Part shown: positions 7,118-15,066 of the stretch, piece by piece
How the letters are laid out: each line of letters begins with the position of its first letter
Numbering within the stretch: the stretch's first letter is position 1
Assembly: GCF_013002705.1 (NCBI RefSeq)
Contig: NZ_JABEND010000009.1
Coordinates: forward strand, 1 to 64,000
Source: Nakamurella aerolata
GTDB lineage: Bacteria; Actinomycetota; Actinomycetes; Mycobacteriales; Nakamurellaceae
Reading direction: 5' to 3'
Length of the DNA stretch: 64,000 nucleotides
The notes under the pieces: model-generated
What the model was told of the DNA's origin: nothing
The model's input: the letters and a program-made list of their open reading frames with translations, nothing else
Database searches by the model: none
Position numbers and translations under genes: made by a program

Positions 7118-7385
7118 GGGTCGATCCTCCGAGAGCAAGAGTGGCTGGCGCAAGCGGCCGGACACGTCGAACGGTTCGACCTGGACACTACGCGCGGACA
7201 CCAAGAGGCCGGCTTCGAAGGGGCGGCGTTTATGCAGGTCATTTGCCATCTGCAGAACTACATCCGTGTGACTGCTTGCGCACGCGGACACTAGGGGTGT
7301 ACAAAGTGATCGAGATTGCTGGACACTTTGACCGGAAAGGGCTACCGTGGTGACACTCCGCCGAACACTTGGAAGGAGGCTCTGG
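7118..7385. promoter_or_regulatory. Divergent immunity control region with GGACACT repeats
   Basis: The intergenic region between repressor and Cro-like genes has repeated GGACAC(T) motifs in one orientation at 7160, 7183, 7196, 7286 and 7321, with near matches at 7351 (TGACACT) and 7363 (GAACACT). A possible rightward promoter is TTGCGC (7276-7281) with TACAAA (7300-7305) at 18-bp spacing; the 7286 repeat lies between the two boxes. These are good candidates for operators of the repressor and Cro. Confidence 0.55.
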
Positions 7386-7643
7386 ATGCAAGTCCGAGAC
7401 CTCAAGAAGCTCAGGACCCTGGTGGCCATCCAGGAGCTGAGTCACCGAGATATCGCCGATGCCATGGGTTGGCGGTCTCACAGCTACGTGAGTCGGCTGC
7501 TCCGCGGGGAGGTCCGCTCGGTTCAGGGCGAGACCGCCCTAGCTCTCGCAAAGCTGCTCGGCTGCCCCGTCGATGACCTTTTTTTGACCAAGATGGACGG
7601 AAATGTCGATCGGTCCGTTCGAGCTAGCCGGAGGAGCGCCTGA
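7386..7643 (+). CDS. Cro-like HTH protein
   Basis: 85 aa consisting mostly of an XRE-type helix-turn-helix: LSHRDIADAMG, then SHSYVSRLLRGEVRSVQ, then ALALAKLLGCPVDDLF. GGAGG at 7375-7379 supports ATG 7386 over an upstream GTG in frame. As first gene of the rightward transcript opposite the repressor it is the natural Cro counterpart. Its stop overlaps the antirepressor start. Confidence 0.8.
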   Translation: MQVRDLKKLRTLVAIQELSHRDIADAMGWRSHSYVSRLLRGEVRSVQGETALALAKLLGCPVDDLFLTKMDGNVDRSVRASRRSA

Positions 7644-8509
7644 TGACTGAGGTCACTTGCGGCAACGACAGCGGGCCTTCGCCCTTCGATGCGATCCGCC
7701 AAGTCCATGCAGACGGCACCGAGTTTTGGTCCGCCCGCGATCTGATGCCGTTGCTCGGCTACGACAAGTGGGAGCGGTTCGCCGACGCAATCGAGCGCGC
7801 AATTGCATCGATGACGGCGCAGGGTCACGACCCGCAGGTGGAAGCTTCCCGGCTCCGGGAACCTTTCGGCCGGACCAACCAGATGGGCGAAAACTTCCAC
7901 CTGAGCCGGTTCGGCGCCTACCTGGTGGCTATGAACGGCGACCCTCGTAAGCCGGAGGTTGCCGCCGCGCAGGCGTACTTTGCTATCCGTACCCGCCACG
8001 CCGAAACGCAGCTCCCGGAGCTGACGCCGGAGTTGCTCATGGCGAAGGCGCTCAAGGTTGCCGACGCAACTATCCAGCGCACCGCGGCGCAGCTGGCCCA
8101 AGCCGAGTCCGAGGTTGCCGAGCTCAAACCGCGAGCGATCGTGGCCGACCGGATGCTTGACGCCTCCGGCGACCTCTCCATCGCTGATGCTGCCAAGGAG
8201 CTGTGCCGCGCCGGCCTCACCGACTGTGGCGAGCGACGGCTCTTCAAGGCACTCGAGACCCGGCGGTGGATCTACCGCGGCAAGGGCGACGGGAAGTGGC
8301 GGGTGTACCAGTCCGCGATCGAGGCCGGCTACATGTCGGTACTGCCGCAGTCCCACTACCACCCGAAGACCGGCGAGCTTGTCCTCGACGTGCCGCAGCC
8401 GCGGATCACACCGAAGGGCGTGCAGCGGTACTTGCTCGAGCACGGCGTCGCCGAGTACCAGATCGCCCTCCCGGACGTGTTCGAGCCAGCGATCGGCGGT
8501 CAGTCATGA
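7643..8509 (+). CDS. Phage antirepressor (DinD/BRO-like N-terminus, KilAC-like C-terminus)
   Basis: 288 aa. The N-terminal domain (about 25-120) contains FWSARDLMPLLGYDKWERF and GAYLVAMNGDPRKPEV, the DinD/BRO-type antirepressor fold. A coiled linker (about 128-160) leads to an ANT/KilAC-type DNA-binding domain (about 165-260: SIADAAKELCRAGL, ERRLFKALETRRWIYR, TPKGVQRYL). Such proteins lift repression and favour lytic growth. ATG 7643 shares one base with the cro stop. Confidence 0.88.
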   Translation: MTEVTCGNDSGPSPFDAIRQVHADGTEFWSARDLMPLLGYDKWERFADAIERAIASMTAQGHDPQVEASRLREPFGRTNQMGENFHLSRFGAYLVAMNGDPRKPEVAAAQAYFAIRTRHAETQLPELTPELLMAKALKVADATIQRTAAQLAQAESEVAELKPRAIVADRMLDASGDLSIADAAKELCRAGLTDCGERRLFKALETRRWIYRGKGDGKWRVYQSAIEAGYMSVLPQSHYHPKTGELVLDVPQPRITPKGVQRYLLEHGVAEYQIALPDVFEPAIGGQS

Positions 8510-8625
8510 CCTCAGCTCTCGATCAGCGGCAGCGGTCCGCGTGGGCCACCACGTGCGTCATGCACGTCCAGATGTCCGGAGCTGCGCAGATGCGCGACTA
8601 CGTCGCTATTGGCGGCCGGCCATGA
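8506..8625 (+). CDS. Small hypothetical protein (39 aa)
   Basis: Starts by ATGA overlap with the antirepressor stop and ends by ATGA overlap with the excisionase-like gene. This coupling chain is the main support; the sequence itself is not recognisable. Confidence 0.5.
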   Translation: MTSALDQRQRSAWATTCVMHVQMSGAAQMRDYVAIGGRP

Positions 8626-8810
8626 CAGCCGCCACTGACCATCGCATCGCCGTCAGCGCGAAAACCGCAGCCGAGCAGTGCGACTGCTCAGAGGACTTCA
8701 TCAAGTCCGCGATCCGGGCCGGCGAGCTGCCCGCGAAGCGGATCGGCCAGAAGTACTCGATCAAGATCGGCGATCTAGAGGCGTGGCACGACCAACTGCC
8801 CGACGCCTGA
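8622..8810 (+). CDS. Excisionase-like MerR/HTH_17 protein
   Basis: 62 aa with the winged-helix pattern of excisionase-family proteins: SAKTAAEQCDCSEDFIKSAI, then AGELPAKRIGQKYSIKIGDLEAW. It could be the Xis partner of the integrase or a small regulator; distance from int (6 kb) is not decisive. A hairpin follows directly. Confidence 0.8.
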   Translation: MTAATDHRIAVSAKTAAEQCDCSEDFIKSAIRAGELPAKRIGQKYSIKIGDLEAWHDQLPDA

Positions 8811-8819
8811 CAACGAAAA

Positions 8820-8850
8820 CGCCGCCCCCGGACAGGACCCAGGGGCGGCG
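8820..8850 (+). terminator. GC-rich hairpin after the antirepressor operon
   Basis: CGCCGCCCC and GGGGCGGCG form a 9-bp stem around a 13-nt loop, without a T-run. It may attenuate transcription between the regulatory genes and the early operon. Confidence 0.5.
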
Positions 8851-8882
8851 CCAAACAACCTCAACACGAAGGAGTATACCCG

Positions 8883-9056
8883 ATGCCCCCCAAGCATTCC
8901 CGTGACGAGCTCACCCCGCGGACCGGCGCGCTGATCGCCGCCGAGTCGATGCGCAAGCTGGACCCGGTGATCGCACAGGTCCGGCTCACGCGCCGGCTGA
9001 TGGCCGACGTCGAGTCGATCACCCGCCGCATCGAGACCCGGGCAGGTGCGCGATGA
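8883..9056 (+). CDS. Small helical protein (57 aa)
   Basis: Good ribosome site (AAGGAG, 8868-8873) before ATG 8883. Mostly helical and charged; no family recognised. First gene of the early operon; the stop overlaps the next start (ATGA). Confidence 0.65.
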   Translation: MPPKHSRDELTPRTGALIAAESMRKLDPVIAQVRLTRRLMADVESITRRIETRAGAR

Positions 9057-9193
9057 CCTGGTGGATGTGGTCTCTTGTGGCCTGCGGCATCTACATAGGT
9101 GTGAGCGTGGCCGCAGGGCTGGCGATTGGTCCGCTGATCACGTGGGGTCGCGCCGGCGATGAGGCTCTGCGCGCGCGGCGGGGTGGTCGGTGA
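9053..9193 (+). CDS. Small membrane protein (46 aa)
   Basis: One hydrophobic segment (WMWSLVACGIYIGVSVAAGL) spans about residues 4-28, followed by a basic tail. Start and stop overlap the neighbouring genes. Function unknown. Confidence 0.6.
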   Translation: MTWWMWSLVACGIYIGVSVAAGLAIGPLITWGRAGDEALRARRGGR

Positions 9194-9423
9194 TGGCGAT
9201 TGTCACGACCGACATCGACGATGGTGCGCTGGTCATCGCCTCCTACGAGGGGTCGGTGTTCAACATCCGGATCAGCGACGCGCCGGAGGTTGTGCATTTG
9301 CGCATCCATGACCGCAGCGTCGGGCCGCAGACCGTGATCCAGCTGGCGCAGCTGCTGGTCGAGCTGATCGAGGCGGCCGGCTACGGCGACGAGCTGCGCA
9401 TCCCCGAGGGGGTGGGCGCGTGA
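9193..9423 (+). CDS. Hypothetical protein (76 aa)
   Basis: Alternating strands then a helix (TVIQLAQLLVELIEAAGYG); no family recognised. ATG 9193 shares a base with the previous stop, and the end overlaps the RecE-like gene. Confidence 0.65.
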   Translation: MAIVTTDIDDGALVIASYEGSVFNIRISDAPEVVHLRIHDRSVGPQTVIQLAQLLVELIEAAGYGDELRIPEGVGA

Positions 9424-10253
9424 CGGCCACCGTCAAGTCGGGCATGCCGGAGCCGGAGTATCACGCCCATCCAGCCCTGTCGCAGTCGCTGGCGAAGCTA
9501 TTGCTGCCGCCCTCGGTGCCCGCAAAGTTCTTGTGGGCCCGCGAGAATCCGGCGCCGCCGAAGAAGGAGTTCGACTTCGGGCACGCCGCGCACGCGCTGG
9601 TGCTCGGTGAGGGTATGGGTGTCGAGATACTGCAGGTGACTGCGAAGGATGGCAGCCGCACTGACGCCGAGAATCGCCGGGCGAAGTCCACGCAAGAGCA
9701 CGAGGCGGCGGCCCGTGAGGCAGGGAACATTCCGCTGCTGCGGTCGGAGGCTGGCCGGGTGGAGGCGATGGCCGATGCGATCAAGCGTCACCCTGTCGCC
9801 TCCGTGTTGCTGTCCAGCGGTGCGGCTGAGCAGTCGGTGTTCTGGACCGACGAGCGGGGTGTCGATCGGCGCGCCAGGTTCGATCACGTCCCGGACCTGG
9901 CGGTGCCGGCGGTCACCGACTACAAGACGACGACTGACGCTAGCCCGGGGGCGTTCGCGAAAAGCGTTGCAGGGTACCGGTATCACTTCCAGGCGGCCTG
10001 GTATGTCGAGGCCGCCGCGGCCGCCGAGCTCGGCCATGTCGAGTTCGCACTGATCGCGCAGGAGAAGGAGCCGCCGTACCTCGTCGGCGTGTACCAGCCG
10101 AGCGTCCGCGCGATCGAGCGGGGGCGGGACCTCGTAGCCCGCGCCCTCGACATCTACCAGCAGTGCACCGAAACCGGCGTGTGGCCGGGCTACTCACCAG
10201 ACATTGAGCCCCTTGATCTTCCGGAGTGGGCCTACCGAGAGGACATCGCATGA
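9420..10253 (+). CDS. RecE-like PD-(D/E)XK exonuclease
   Basis: 277 aa. It has the exodeoxyribonuclease VIII/DUF3799-type arrangement: LSQSLAKLLL near the start, DFGHAAHALVLGE, a metal-binding FDHVPD ... TDYKTTT pair (D and D-x-K) at about 142-167, and FQAAWYVEA (the Q-x3-Y motif). It should resect double-strand ends to give 3' overhangs for the RecT-like protein encoded next. GTG 9420 overlaps the previous stop. Confidence 0.87.
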   Translation: MTATVKSGMPEPEYHAHPALSQSLAKLLLPPSVPAKFLWARENPAPPKKEFDFGHAAHALVLGEGMGVEILQVTAKDGSRTDAENRRAKSTQEHEAAAREAGNIPLLRSEAGRVEAMADAIKRHPVASVLLSSGAAEQSVFWTDERGVDRRARFDHVPDLAVPAVTDYKTTTDASPGAFAKSVAGYRYHFQAAWYVEAAAAAELGHVEFALIAQEKEPPYLVGVYQPSVRAIERGRDLVARALDIYQQCTETGVWPGYSPDIEPLDLPEWAYREDIA

Positions 10254-11062
10254 CCACCACCGAGGTTGCCACCCGGCAAGCACCACCCCTGGCTGATCGG
10301 GTTGAGTACTCGAAAACCCTTTCCGCGGCGGACCTTTTGCCGCCTGCGTTCAAGGGGAAGCCGGCGAACATTTTGCTGGCGATGGATTTGGCGGAGTCGT
10401 TGGGCCGCTCGCCCATTGAGGTGATGCAGCAGTCGCAGGTGATCTCCGGGAAGCTCGGCCTGTCCGCCGAGTTCATGCGCTCTCTGGTCCTGGCGTCCGG
10501 GCACAAGCTGCGGGTTTTCATGGATGGTGACACCGCCGTGGCGCAGGGCATCCGCTCGGACGACCCAGGATTCACGTACGAGGCGCGGTGGGACGAAGCG
10601 AGGGCCCGCACCGCGGGATTGTGGGGCAAAGGCAACTGGACTAACCACCCCACGGCAATGTTGAAAGCGCGTGCCACAACAGAGCTTTGCCGTGACGCGT
10701 TCGCCGATGTCATTCACGGTGTGCGGTCCGCGGATGAACTTGACGAGATCGCCGAGCGGGAACCGGAGCCGCGTACCCCGCTGGCCGCGGCGGTGCAGTC
10801 TGCCATCGCCCCCGAGCATGAGGTTGTCGAGGCCGAGGTCGTCGAGGAAGCCACTGCTGGGATCAGTGCGGCGCAGTCGAAGAAGATGCACGCGCTGTTC
10901 TCCGAGAAGGGGTTCCGGGACCGTGAGGACCGGCTCGACTACGTGCGGTCCATCGTCGGCATCGACGTTGCGTCGAGCAAGGAGCTGACGAAAGATCAAG
11001 CGTCGCAGGTCATTGAGCAGCTCGACGCTCTGTCGGACGTCGAGGCGGAGCCAGCGTCATGA
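10250..11062 (+). CDS. RecT-like ssDNA annealing protein
   Basis: 270 aa. The RecT core (about 25-160) is visible in ILLAMDLAESLGRSPIEVMQ, GLSAEFMRSLVLASGH and NHPTAMLKARATTELCRDAF. The C-terminal part (about 205-262) is a separate small helical domain with SAAQSKKMHALFSEKGF, as often fused to phage RecT proteins. It pairs with the RecE-like nuclease immediately upstream (ATGA overlap) for phage recombination. Confidence 0.88.
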   Translation: MTTTEVATRQAPPLADRVEYSKTLSAADLLPPAFKGKPANILLAMDLAESLGRSPIEVMQQSQVISGKLGLSAEFMRSLVLASGHKLRVFMDGDTAVAQGIRSDDPGFTYEARWDEARARTAGLWGKGNWTNHPTAMLKARATTELCRDAFADVIHGVRSADELDEIAEREPEPRTPLAAAVQSAIAPEHEVVEAEVVEEATAGISAAQSKKMHALFSEKGFRDREDRLDYVRSIVGIDVASSKELTKDQASQVIEQLDALSDVEAEPAS

Positions 11063-11310
11063 GCGTCTACCGCGACTCTGTGACCGGCTCGATCTACGCG
11101 GACTTCACTGAACACACTGCGCCGCAGCTCATCCAGGTCGGCCCGACGATTGAATACGACCACAACGGCGCGGCGTCACCACTGATCGACGCCGGCCCGA
11201 TCCGAGACCGGTTGAGCGTCATCGAGTGGGACAGATCGATCGTGCCACTCGATCGTCAGTGCCCGCAGTGCGCAACTCGCATCGACGCAGCGAAGGTGGG
11301 AATGCGATGA
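11059..11310 (+). CDS. Hypothetical protein with C-terminal CxxC
   Basis: 83 aa; mainly strands, with one CPQCATR motif near the end that could be half of a zinc ribbon. Coupled on both sides by 4-nt overlaps. Confidence 0.6.
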   Translation: MSVYRDSVTGSIYADFTEHTAPQLIQVGPTIEYDHNGAASPLIDAGPIRDRLSVIEWDRSIVPLDRQCPQCATRIDAAKVGMR

Positions 11311-11672
11311 GCACCAACACGTTTCCCCGCCCGATCGACCCGTCGGAGATTCGCGAGGGTGACCTGATCCGCGCCGAGCACGGTGATCAGGCGCGTGAGG
11401 ATCGGGTCAGATTCGTCGGGGAGCGACCCCTCAGTAGCGGCGGCGTCATCGGGGACCTCTTCCTGAGTGGGCACGGTGACGCCAAGCGCATCGCTGAGCT
11501 GAGCCCCGTGGTTGAACGCACCTGGCAGGACGCCATTGATGCGCTGCGAACTGCCGCCGCCGGCTTCCCGTCCGGGACGCGCGGTAGGGCCGACATGCGC
11601 GAGGTAGCCGACTACCTCGAATCCCTTGCGGCATCCCGACCGTCACCGACGTGGCCGCGCAGGGTGACGTGA
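11307..11672 (+). CDS. Hypothetical protein (121 aa)
   Basis: Begins with a beta-type segment (IREGDLIRAEHGDQAREDRV) and ends in a helix pair. The family is not recognised. ATG 11307 is chosen because of the ATGA overlap with the previous gene. Confidence 0.6.
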   Translation: MSTNTFPRPIDPSEIREGDLIRAEHGDQAREDRVRFVGERPLSSGGVIGDLFLSGHGDAKRIAELSPVVERTWQDAIDALRTAAAGFPSGTRGRADMREVADYLESLAASRPSPTWPRRVT

Positions 11673-11965
11673 CCATCGTGTCCACCAAGCATCTGCGGCT
11701 CAAGGAAGCCACGACTCCGCTGCCCCGTGAGGGTGTGGTGGTGATGCAGGCCGAGCGGGGCGGGCACACCCACACTCTGCACGGCGAAGGCTGCCTGTAC
11801 GACACCATCGAAACCGACTTGCACATCGGCACTCTCACGGTGCCGGAGGGGCGGGAGGCGCTGCTGACGCATCAGGAGCACGGTGCGCTGCTGATCGGTC
11901 CGGGGTCGTATCGGATCGGTGGTCAGCGCGAGTACGCCGGGGAGTGGCGTCGTGTCGCAGACTGA
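11669..11965 (+). CDS. Small beta-rich protein, copy A of a duplicated module
   Basis: 98 aa, His- and Gly-rich, with HTHTLHGEGCLYD, HIGTLTVPEGREALLTHQEH and GPGSYRIGGQREY. This looks like a small cupin-like fold; I recall similar uncharacterised proteins in actinobacterial elements. The last 82 residues are repeated in the gene at 15063. GTG 11669 overlaps the previous stop. Confidence 0.65.
   Translation: MTIVSTKHLRLKEATTPLPREGVVVMQAERGGHTHTLHGEGCLYDTIETDLHIGTLTVPEGREALLTHQEHGALLIGPGSYRIGGQREYAGEWRRVAD
11717..11965 (+). repeat. 249-bp direct repeat, copy A
   Basis: Matches 15261-15509 over the same length with scattered, mostly third-position differences. Copies lie 3544 bp apart in the same orientation and reading phase. 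Confidence 0.9.
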
Positions 11966-12000
11966 CATCAACCATTCAACCACCAAGGGAGACAACGACA

Positions 12001-12306
12001 ATGCCTGACATCGTGATCGACGGCACCATCTACGTGCCGAAAACCGAAGCCACCGCAACCGAGGCGAAAATCCTGATCCTGGACCGGCGCTGGGTTATCG
12101 CCGGGCTAGTGTCCAGTGACGGGGGTCAGACACTCATCACCACGTGCAAGCAGATCGAATACTGGGGCACAACAAAGGGTTTGGGGGAGCTGGCGTTGGG
12201 TGGGCCGACGAGCAAGACCCTGCTGCGCGACCTGGGTACTGTGCGTATCCCCGCCGGGAGTGAGATCGCGGCGATTGACATCGTGGACTGGTCGTCATGG
12301 CTGTGA
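12001..12306 (+). CDS. Hypothetical protein (101 aa)
   Basis: Preceded by AAGGGAG at 11984-11990. A beta-rich small protein with ILILDRRWVIAGLV and IEYWGTTKGLGELALGG. No family recognised. Ends inside the start of the Gly-Tyr repeat gene. Confidence 0.65.
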   Translation: MPDIVIDGTIYVPKTEATATEAKILILDRRWVIAGLVSSDGGQTLITTCKQIEYWGTTKGLGELALGGPTSKTLLRDLGTVRIPAGSEIAAIDIVDWSSWL

Positions 12307-12560
12307 TGCCGCTGACCGCCCGTGACGGCTACGGCTACGGCTACGGCTACGGCGACGGCGACGGCTACGGCTACGGCTACGGCGACGGCGGTGGCGACGG
12401 CGACGGCTACGGCGACGGCGACGGCGACGGCTACGGCGACGGCTACGGCTACGGCTACGGCGACGGCGGTGGCGACGGCTACGGCGGTGGCGACGGCGGT
12501 GGCGACGGCGACGGCTACAGCTACGGCGGTGGTGTGCCGGGATCGCGGCGGCGGTCATGA
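12297..12560 (+). CDS. Gly-Tyr/Gly-Asp repeat protein
   Basis: 87 aa: a short leader (MAVMPLTARD), then about 68 residues made almost only of GY, GD and GG dipeptides, then a basic end. It is coded by a hexanucleotide array of GGCTAC and GGCGAC units. Alternation of Gly with Tyr/Asp suggests a disordered, possibly phase-separating or Ca-binding chain. Start and stop overlap neighbouring genes, so it is embedded in the translated operon. Confidence 0.7.
   Translation: MAVMPLTARDGYGYGYGYGDGDGYGYGYGDGGGDGDGYGDGDGDGYGDGYGYGYGDGGGDGYGGGDGGGDGDGYSYGGGVPGSRRRS
12328..12535 (+). repeat. GGCTAC/GGCGAC hexanucleotide array
   Basis: About 34 consecutive 6-bp units, mainly GGCTAC and GGCGAC with interspersed GGCGGT. 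It is in frame throughout, and prone to length change by slippage. Confidence 0.9.
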
Positions 12561-12646
12561 GCACCCGCGAGCGGATCGTCTACGCCGCAGCGGTTCTCGC
12601 CGGTGCGCTGCTCATCGCCTGCGTGCCGACAGGCTGGTGGCTGTGA
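12557..12646 (+). CDS. Tiny membrane peptide (29 aa)
   Basis: MSTRERIVYAA, then a hydrophobic stretch VLAGALLIACVPTGWWL: a single-span peptide. Both ends overlap neighbouring genes (ATGA; shared base). Function unknown. Confidence 0.5.
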   Translation: MSTRERIVYAAAVLAGALLIACVPTGWWL

Positions 12647-12864
12647 TGACCCGCGATGAGACCGAGACCTACGCGCAGCAGACCTTGGAAGCTGTGGCCC
12701 CGCCCGCTGATTGGTACCGCGCCGAAGACGGCTTCGGTGACGACGTTATTTGGGCGCGTCGGCCCGGCGGGAACCACGACGACGTGATCGCCACCAGCTA
12801 CGACACCAGCCTTGCGCTGTGGGAGTGGCTGGAACGGGTTGTGCCCGAGGGGGAACCATGCTGA
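12646..12864 (+). CDS. Hypothetical acidic protein (72 aa)
   Basis: Tyr/Trp-rich and acidic (DWYRAEDGFGDDVIWARRPGG). Not recognised. ATG 12646 shares a base with the preceding stop; its end overlaps the methyltransferase start. Confidence 0.6.
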   Translation: MTRDETETYAQQTLEAVAPPADWYRAEDGFGDDVIWARRPGGNHDDVIATSYDTSLALWEWLERVVPEGEPC

Positions 12865-14117
12865 CGTTAGGGTCGCTGTTCACCGGCGCAGGTGGCCTCG
12901 ACATAGCAGTCGAGGACGTGTTTGGTGCCCGCACGGTGTGGCGGTCCGATATCAAACCCGCATCGGTACGGCTCATCGACCACTACTGGCCGGGCAGCAA
13001 CATCGGGGACATCACCGAGGCGGATTGGTCGCAGGTACCGCCGGTCGATGTGATCAGCGGTGGCAGCCCGTGCCAGGACATGTCAGCGGCTGGTCGGCGT
13101 GCCGGTATGACCACGGGCAGCCGGTCGGGGTTATGGGCGCACATGCGCCAAGCTATCGAGGCTATCCGTCCCCGCTATGTGGTGTGGGAGAACGTGGAAG
13201 GGGCCTATAGTGCCTGCGCCGAAACAGATTCGGACGATCACCTGGGACCGTGCCCGCGATGTGTGGAAATGGACAACCGGCGACTCCGGCACGCACCAAA
13301 TGTTCGAGCTGTCGGGCGTGTACTCGGAGACCTGGCCAACCTCGGGTTCGATGCGGAATGGATCAATGTCCGTGCGTCCGACGTCGGCGCCCCCCACAGG
13401 CGAGGGCGAGTGTTTACCCTCGCCTGGCGTGCTGATGCCCACCCCGTCGGTGGCGGATGGGATGGGGGGGCACATGTCCCGGTCGGGCAGCCGGTCGGGG
13501 GAGCTGCTGCTACCGGGGGTGGCGCGGAGACTCGCGGAGGGCTGACCCTGCTGCCGACACCCACTGTGGTGCAGCGCCCCAACAAGTCGGCCAGTCCTGG
13601 CGCGGCGCTTCGCCTGCCCCTGGAGGGGGTGGTGCAGCTGCTGCCGACGCCGCGCGTGTCCGACAGCACCGGGCCAGGGGTTCACGGCAACGGCGGTCTC
13701 GATCTACGGACCGCCGTGATCGAGCACCTACTGCCGACTCCCCGGCACTCTGACGGGCCGCACGGCACGGTCAGTGACACCCCCGCCGCGCGCCGGCATG
13801 TTGCGGAGGGTCGCGGGACGCTGCCGGAGGTGGCGGCGACCACGCAGGATTGGCAAAAGTACGAGCGGGCGATCCGGCATTGGGAGGCGCGTACACGCCC
13901 GGCACCGGCACCGACCATCACGGGACCGAAAGGCGGGCAACGGATCTCCCCGGATTTCGTGGATTGGATGATGGGTTGGCCCGCCGGGTGGACGGCGGTG
14001 CCTGGTGTGTCCCGACCGCAGCGGCTGTCCCTCGGTGGTGACGGGGTGGTGCCGCAACAAGCCGCGGCGGCACTCCGAATCATGCTGGCCCGCGCTACCG
14101 GCGAGGCGGTGGCGTGA
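12858..14117 (+). CDS. C5-cytosine DNA methyltransferase
   Basis: 419 aa. Motif I is SLFTGAGGLD, motif IV GGSPCQDMS (catalytic Cys), motif VI WENVEGAY, motif VIII VGAPHRRGRVF, and a motif X-like GGDGVVPQQAAAAL lies at the end. A Pro/Gly-rich variable region of about 190 residues between VIII and X holds the target recognition domain and has three LLPTP repeats. It methylates phage (and host) DNA, likely protecting it from host restriction; no partner restriction enzyme is nearby. ATG 12858 overlaps the previous gene. Confidence 0.93.
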   Translation: MLTLGSLFTGAGGLDIAVEDVFGARTVWRSDIKPASVRLIDHYWPGSNIGDITEADWSQVPPVDVISGGSPCQDMSAAGRRAGMTTGSRSGLWAHMRQAIEAIRPRYVVWENVEGAYSACAETDSDDHLGPCPRCVEMDNRRLRHAPNVRAVGRVLGDLANLGFDAEWINVRASDVGAPHRRGRVFTLAWRADAHPVGGGWDGGAHVPVGQPVGGAAATGGGAETRGGLTLLPTPTVVQRPNKSASPGAALRLPLEGVVQLLPTPRVSDSTGPGVHGNGGLDLRTAVIEHLLPTPRHSDGPHGTVSDTPAARRHVAEGRGTLPEVAATTQDWQKYERAIRHWEARTRPAPAPTITGPKGGQRISPDFVDWMMGWPAGWTAVPGVSRPQRLSLGGDGVVPQQAAAALRIMLARATGEAVA

Positions 14118-14890
14118 TGCCCTCCTACATCGTGAAGCCTCGGCCCGACGAGGACTGGTACTTCGTCTATTCCACCGTCGTGGACGCCCCGACCTACTGG
14201 GGCACCCGCGCCGAGCTAGTGGCCGACTACGGCGCCGACCACGGCGCAGAGGCGGTCGCGCCGGAGCGGTTCGACCGGGCCGACGCTCACGGAACCTCCT
14301 GCAGGATCGGCGGTCCGGGGCACTGGCGGTTCGGCTGGCAGGACAACGAGTTCACCATCGCCCACGGTCCCGGCTCGGACCGGGCCATCGAGCCCGAGCA
14401 GGTGGCGGTACTGGCTCGCTCGGATGTGCGCGCCTACTGCGAGCGCTACGGCGCCGGCGACGAGGCAGGGGCGGCGGCGCTGTGCAGCGTGATCAGCGCC
14501 GAGACCGGCGAGGGTCATCACCTCAGCGAGCGCCCAATGACCGGCGACCGCATCAGCTTCGACCACTACGCCGACACTCGCTACAGCCTCGACCACCGCA
14601 TCCTCGATGAGATCGTCACCAGCCATGCCAGCGTGCACTTGGAGCAGATGTCCACGCACACGTGGTGGTGTCACATCAACCTTCCCGGCGGGGGGTTCAT
14701 CGAGCTGGACCTGCGGGACGTGCGGGTCATCGAGATGGGCGGCCCGCTCCCGCCGGTGACTGTGAGCCCCTTGGTGCCGGGGTTGGTGCATTGGATCGAC
14801 GGGGCGGGCCGTGAGCACCTGTGCGACGACCACGAGGCGCGCGTGTGCCGCTGCGAGTGCGGCGCCGAAAAGCCAGGCGGTGCGACGTGA
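14117..14890 (+). CDS. Hypothetical phage protein (257 aa)
   Basis: The N-terminal part (about 1-75) reads like a small ligand-binding fold (YIVKPRPDEDWYFVYSTVVDAP, RADAHGTSCR). The C-terminus carries a CDDHEARVCRCECG zinc-binding motif. It may be two joined modules. Function unknown. Confidence 0.7.
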   Translation: MPSYIVKPRPDEDWYFVYSTVVDAPTYWGTRAELVADYGADHGAEAVAPERFDRADAHGTSCRIGGPGHWRFGWQDNEFTIAHGPGSDRAIEPEQVAVLARSDVRAYCERYGAGDEAGAAALCSVISAETGEGHHLSERPMTGDRISFDHYADTRYSLDHRILDEIVTSHASVHLEQMSTHTWWCHINLPGGGFIELDLRDVRVIEMGGPLPPVTVSPLVPGLVHWIDGAGREHLCDDHEARVCRCECGAEKPGGAT

Positions 14891-15066
14891 AACCCGACCA
14901 GGACCGCACCCGCACGATCCCGCTGCGCACCCTGCGGCACATCACGCCCTGCGCCTGCGGGCACTCGTGGGTGCTGCACCGGCCCACCACCCTGGCGTGC
15001 CGGGTGTGCGCCTGCGACCACTACCAACCGGAGGGACTGCAATGGGACAGCGGGAGCGGTCGATGA
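14887..15066 (+). CDS. Small zinc-ribbon protein A
   Basis: 59 aa with HITPCACGHSWVLHR and CRVCACDHYQP (C-x-C-x-H ... C-x2-C-x-C). Closely resembles the 41-aa protein at 17422. GTG 14887 overlaps the previous stop. Confidence 0.65.
   Translation: MKPDQDRTRTIPLRTLRHITPCACGHSWVLHRPTTLACRVCACDHYQPEGLQWDSGSGR

Noticed and set aside
12328-12535. Regular short repeats resembling a CRISPR-like array
   Set aside because: Units are 6 bp with no spacers and encode an in-frame Gly-Tyr/Gly-Asp tract; no cas genes.
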